6,055 nt of DNA from Succinatimonas sp. UBA6849. GTDB lineage: Bacteria; Pseudomonadota; Gammaproteobacteria; Enterobacterales; Succinivibrionaceae. The position numbers were made by a program, and so were the translations under genes. This document shows, piece after piece, positions 5,630 through 6,055 of the stretch. Within the stretch, counting starts at the first letter, position 1. Each line of letters starts with the position of its first letter. The stretch covers positions 1-6,055 of the forward strand of contig DKDL01000001.1 of the NCBI GenBank assembly GCA_002449335.1, read 5' to 3'. The notes under the pieces were generated by a model. The model was not told the origin of the DNA, searched no databases, and saw nothing but the letters and a program-made list of their open reading frames with translations.

Positions 5630-5805
5630 GATCATTGCAAACTGAATACAGGATCTCTGCAAACCTTATTCAAGATCACTGCAACTATAGTTTAAGATCG
5701 TGCTCTCCCTCTTTTAAGATCACTGCAACTTAAATTTAAGATCATTGCCACCCCATCATAAGATCTGTACAAAATTATTAAAAGATCACTGCAAACTTTG
5801 TGGTA
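5630..5805. repeat. Array of eight 22-bp direct repeats with core GATCAYTGCAA
   Basis: Units start at 5630, 5652, 5674, 5696, 5718, 5740, 5762 and 5784, exactly 22 bases apart with no insertion or deletion. GATC is present in all eight; GATCACTGCAA is exact in units 3, 5 and 8, and GATCATTGCAA occurs in unit 1. The rest of each unit is variable but often ends in TTTAA or AA. Unit 4 (GATCGTGCTCT) and unit 7 (GATCTGTACAA) are the most diverged. A decayed ninth unit at 5608-5629 (GCAGCAAAC core) agrees with the consensus at about 13 of 22 positions. The period is not a multiple of three, so it is not a coding repeat, and there are no unique spacers of CRISPR type. About two helical turns per unit suggests a row of protein sites on one DNA face, as in iterons or transposase-binding ends. 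Confidence 0.85.
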
Positions 5806-5825
5806 CTTACAATAAATACCAGTAA

Positions 5826-5857
5826 TTACAATTACCCAAATTTTTATTGTGTATAAT
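5826..5857 (+). promoter_or_regulatory. Candidate promoter for the AAA-ATPase-like gene
   Basis: A consensus -10 box TATAAT (5852-5857), preceded directly by TG as in the argB promoter, lies 32 bases before the ATG at 5890. The -35 side is weak: TTACAA (5826-5831) is the closest match, but at a 20-base spacing. Transcription would start near 5864. The last unit of the 22-bp array ends about 46 bases upstream of the -10 box, so a protein bound to the array could affect this promoter. Confidence 0.45.
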
Positions 5858-5889
5858 TGATAAAGAGTAAGTAAAACAGGAACACCATA

Positions 5890-6055
5890 ATGAGCAACAA
5901 ACAATTCTTAGAATTACCATACGGTAAGGATGACTTTCCTCTATTAAGAGAAGGAAACTGTTACTTTGTAGATAAGACTCCTTATCTTAAGACAGTATTT
6001 ACAGATCAATCTGCTGTAATGTTGTTTACCCGTCCAAGACGTTTTGGTAAGACTC
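5890..6055 (+). CDS. AAA-ATPase-like protein (DUF1703-associated type), N-terminal fragment cut by the window edge
   Basis: The 55 visible residues carry the hallmark start of the AAA-ATPase-like family (the type often joined to a DUF1703, PD-(D/E)xK-like C-terminal domain): LPYGKDDFPLLREGNCYFVD, then KTPYLKTVF, and an atypical P-loop MLFTRPRRFGKT at about residues 44-55, where RPRRFGK(S/T) replaces the usual Walker A spacing. The start is supported by AGGAA (5878-5882), 7 bases upstream. The family is common, often in many copies, in gut bacteria; its biological role is poorly defined and a nuclease or defence role is only suspected. The remaining ATPase motifs and any C-terminal domain lie beyond base 6055, so intactness cannot be judged. 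Confidence 0.8.
   Translation, partial: MSNKQFLELPYGKDDFPLLREGNCYFVDKTPYLKTVFTDQSAVMLFTRPRRFGKT

Noticed and set aside
5489..5695. 68-codon + strand frame with a hydrophobic stretch (SALIVLVTTVAVIAA), TTG start
   Set aside because: The TTG start lies inside the 12-bp hairpin with no ribosome site, no ATG is available in the frame, and its last third is made of the 22-bp repeat array. Treated as a chance frame.
5630..5805. CRISPR array
   Set aside because: Units are contiguous 22-bp direct repeats with a short degenerate half; there are no 25-40 base unique spacers, no dyad in the repeat and no cas genes.
5692..5904. 70-codon minus-strand frame opposite the array and the last promoter
   Set aside because: It runs antisense through the repeats and the start of the AAA-ATPase-like gene, with no family features.

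Overview
This window looks like part of the chromosome of an AT-rich, Gammaproteobacteria-like organism. The ArgB and ArgD proteins resemble the enterobacterial forms over most of their length. The low GC content, the Gln/Leu codon choice of the arg genes and the adjacent AAA-ATPase/DUF1703-type gene would fit a gut or rumen member such as Succinivibrionaceae. That placement is an inference, not a demonstrated assignment.

Layout. Bases 1-1440 hold the C-terminal half of a type III restriction endonuclease (Res): helicase motif VI, then the PD-(D/E)xK nuclease. Its N-terminal part, and presumably the mod methyltransferase gene, lie upstream of the window. After a 93-base gap with two mutually exclusive hairpins comes a small alpha/beta hydrolase (1534-2124). 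A gene-free stretch of 516 bases (2125-2640) follows. It is C-rich and G-poor on the + strand, and ends in a good sigma-70-type promoter for argB (2641-3402, acetylglutamate kinase). A 180-base gap with nested inverted repeats, a weak intrinsic terminator and an ARG-box-like dyad separates argB from the tightly coupled pair argA (3583-4239, short GNAT-type N-acetylglutamate synthase) and argD (4241-5452, acetylornithine aminotransferase).

The gap after argD (5453-5889) holds a perfect 12-bp hairpin and a second inverted repeat. It also holds the most unusual structure of the window: an array of eight units, each starting with GATC, at an exact 22-bp period (5630-5805), with a degenerate ninth unit just upstream. 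A promoter-like TATAAT box then precedes the 5' end of an AAA-ATPase-like gene (5890 to the window edge).

How the genes work together. ArgA makes N-acetylglutamate, ArgB phosphorylates it, and ArgD transaminates the semialdehyde to N-acetylornithine. The intervening reductase, argC, is not in the window. ArgA lacks the arginine-sensing kinase-like domain of the long enterobacterial enzyme, and ArgB is the short form without an N-terminal arginine-sensing helix. The usual feedback modules are therefore not visible here. The res gene uses CAA for all 11 glutamines, whereas the arg genes use CAG for 20 of 23, consistent with acquisition of the restriction system by transfer. The 22-bp array has no identified function. 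It could be a protein-binding array, a mobile-element end or a Dam-methylation-dependent element.
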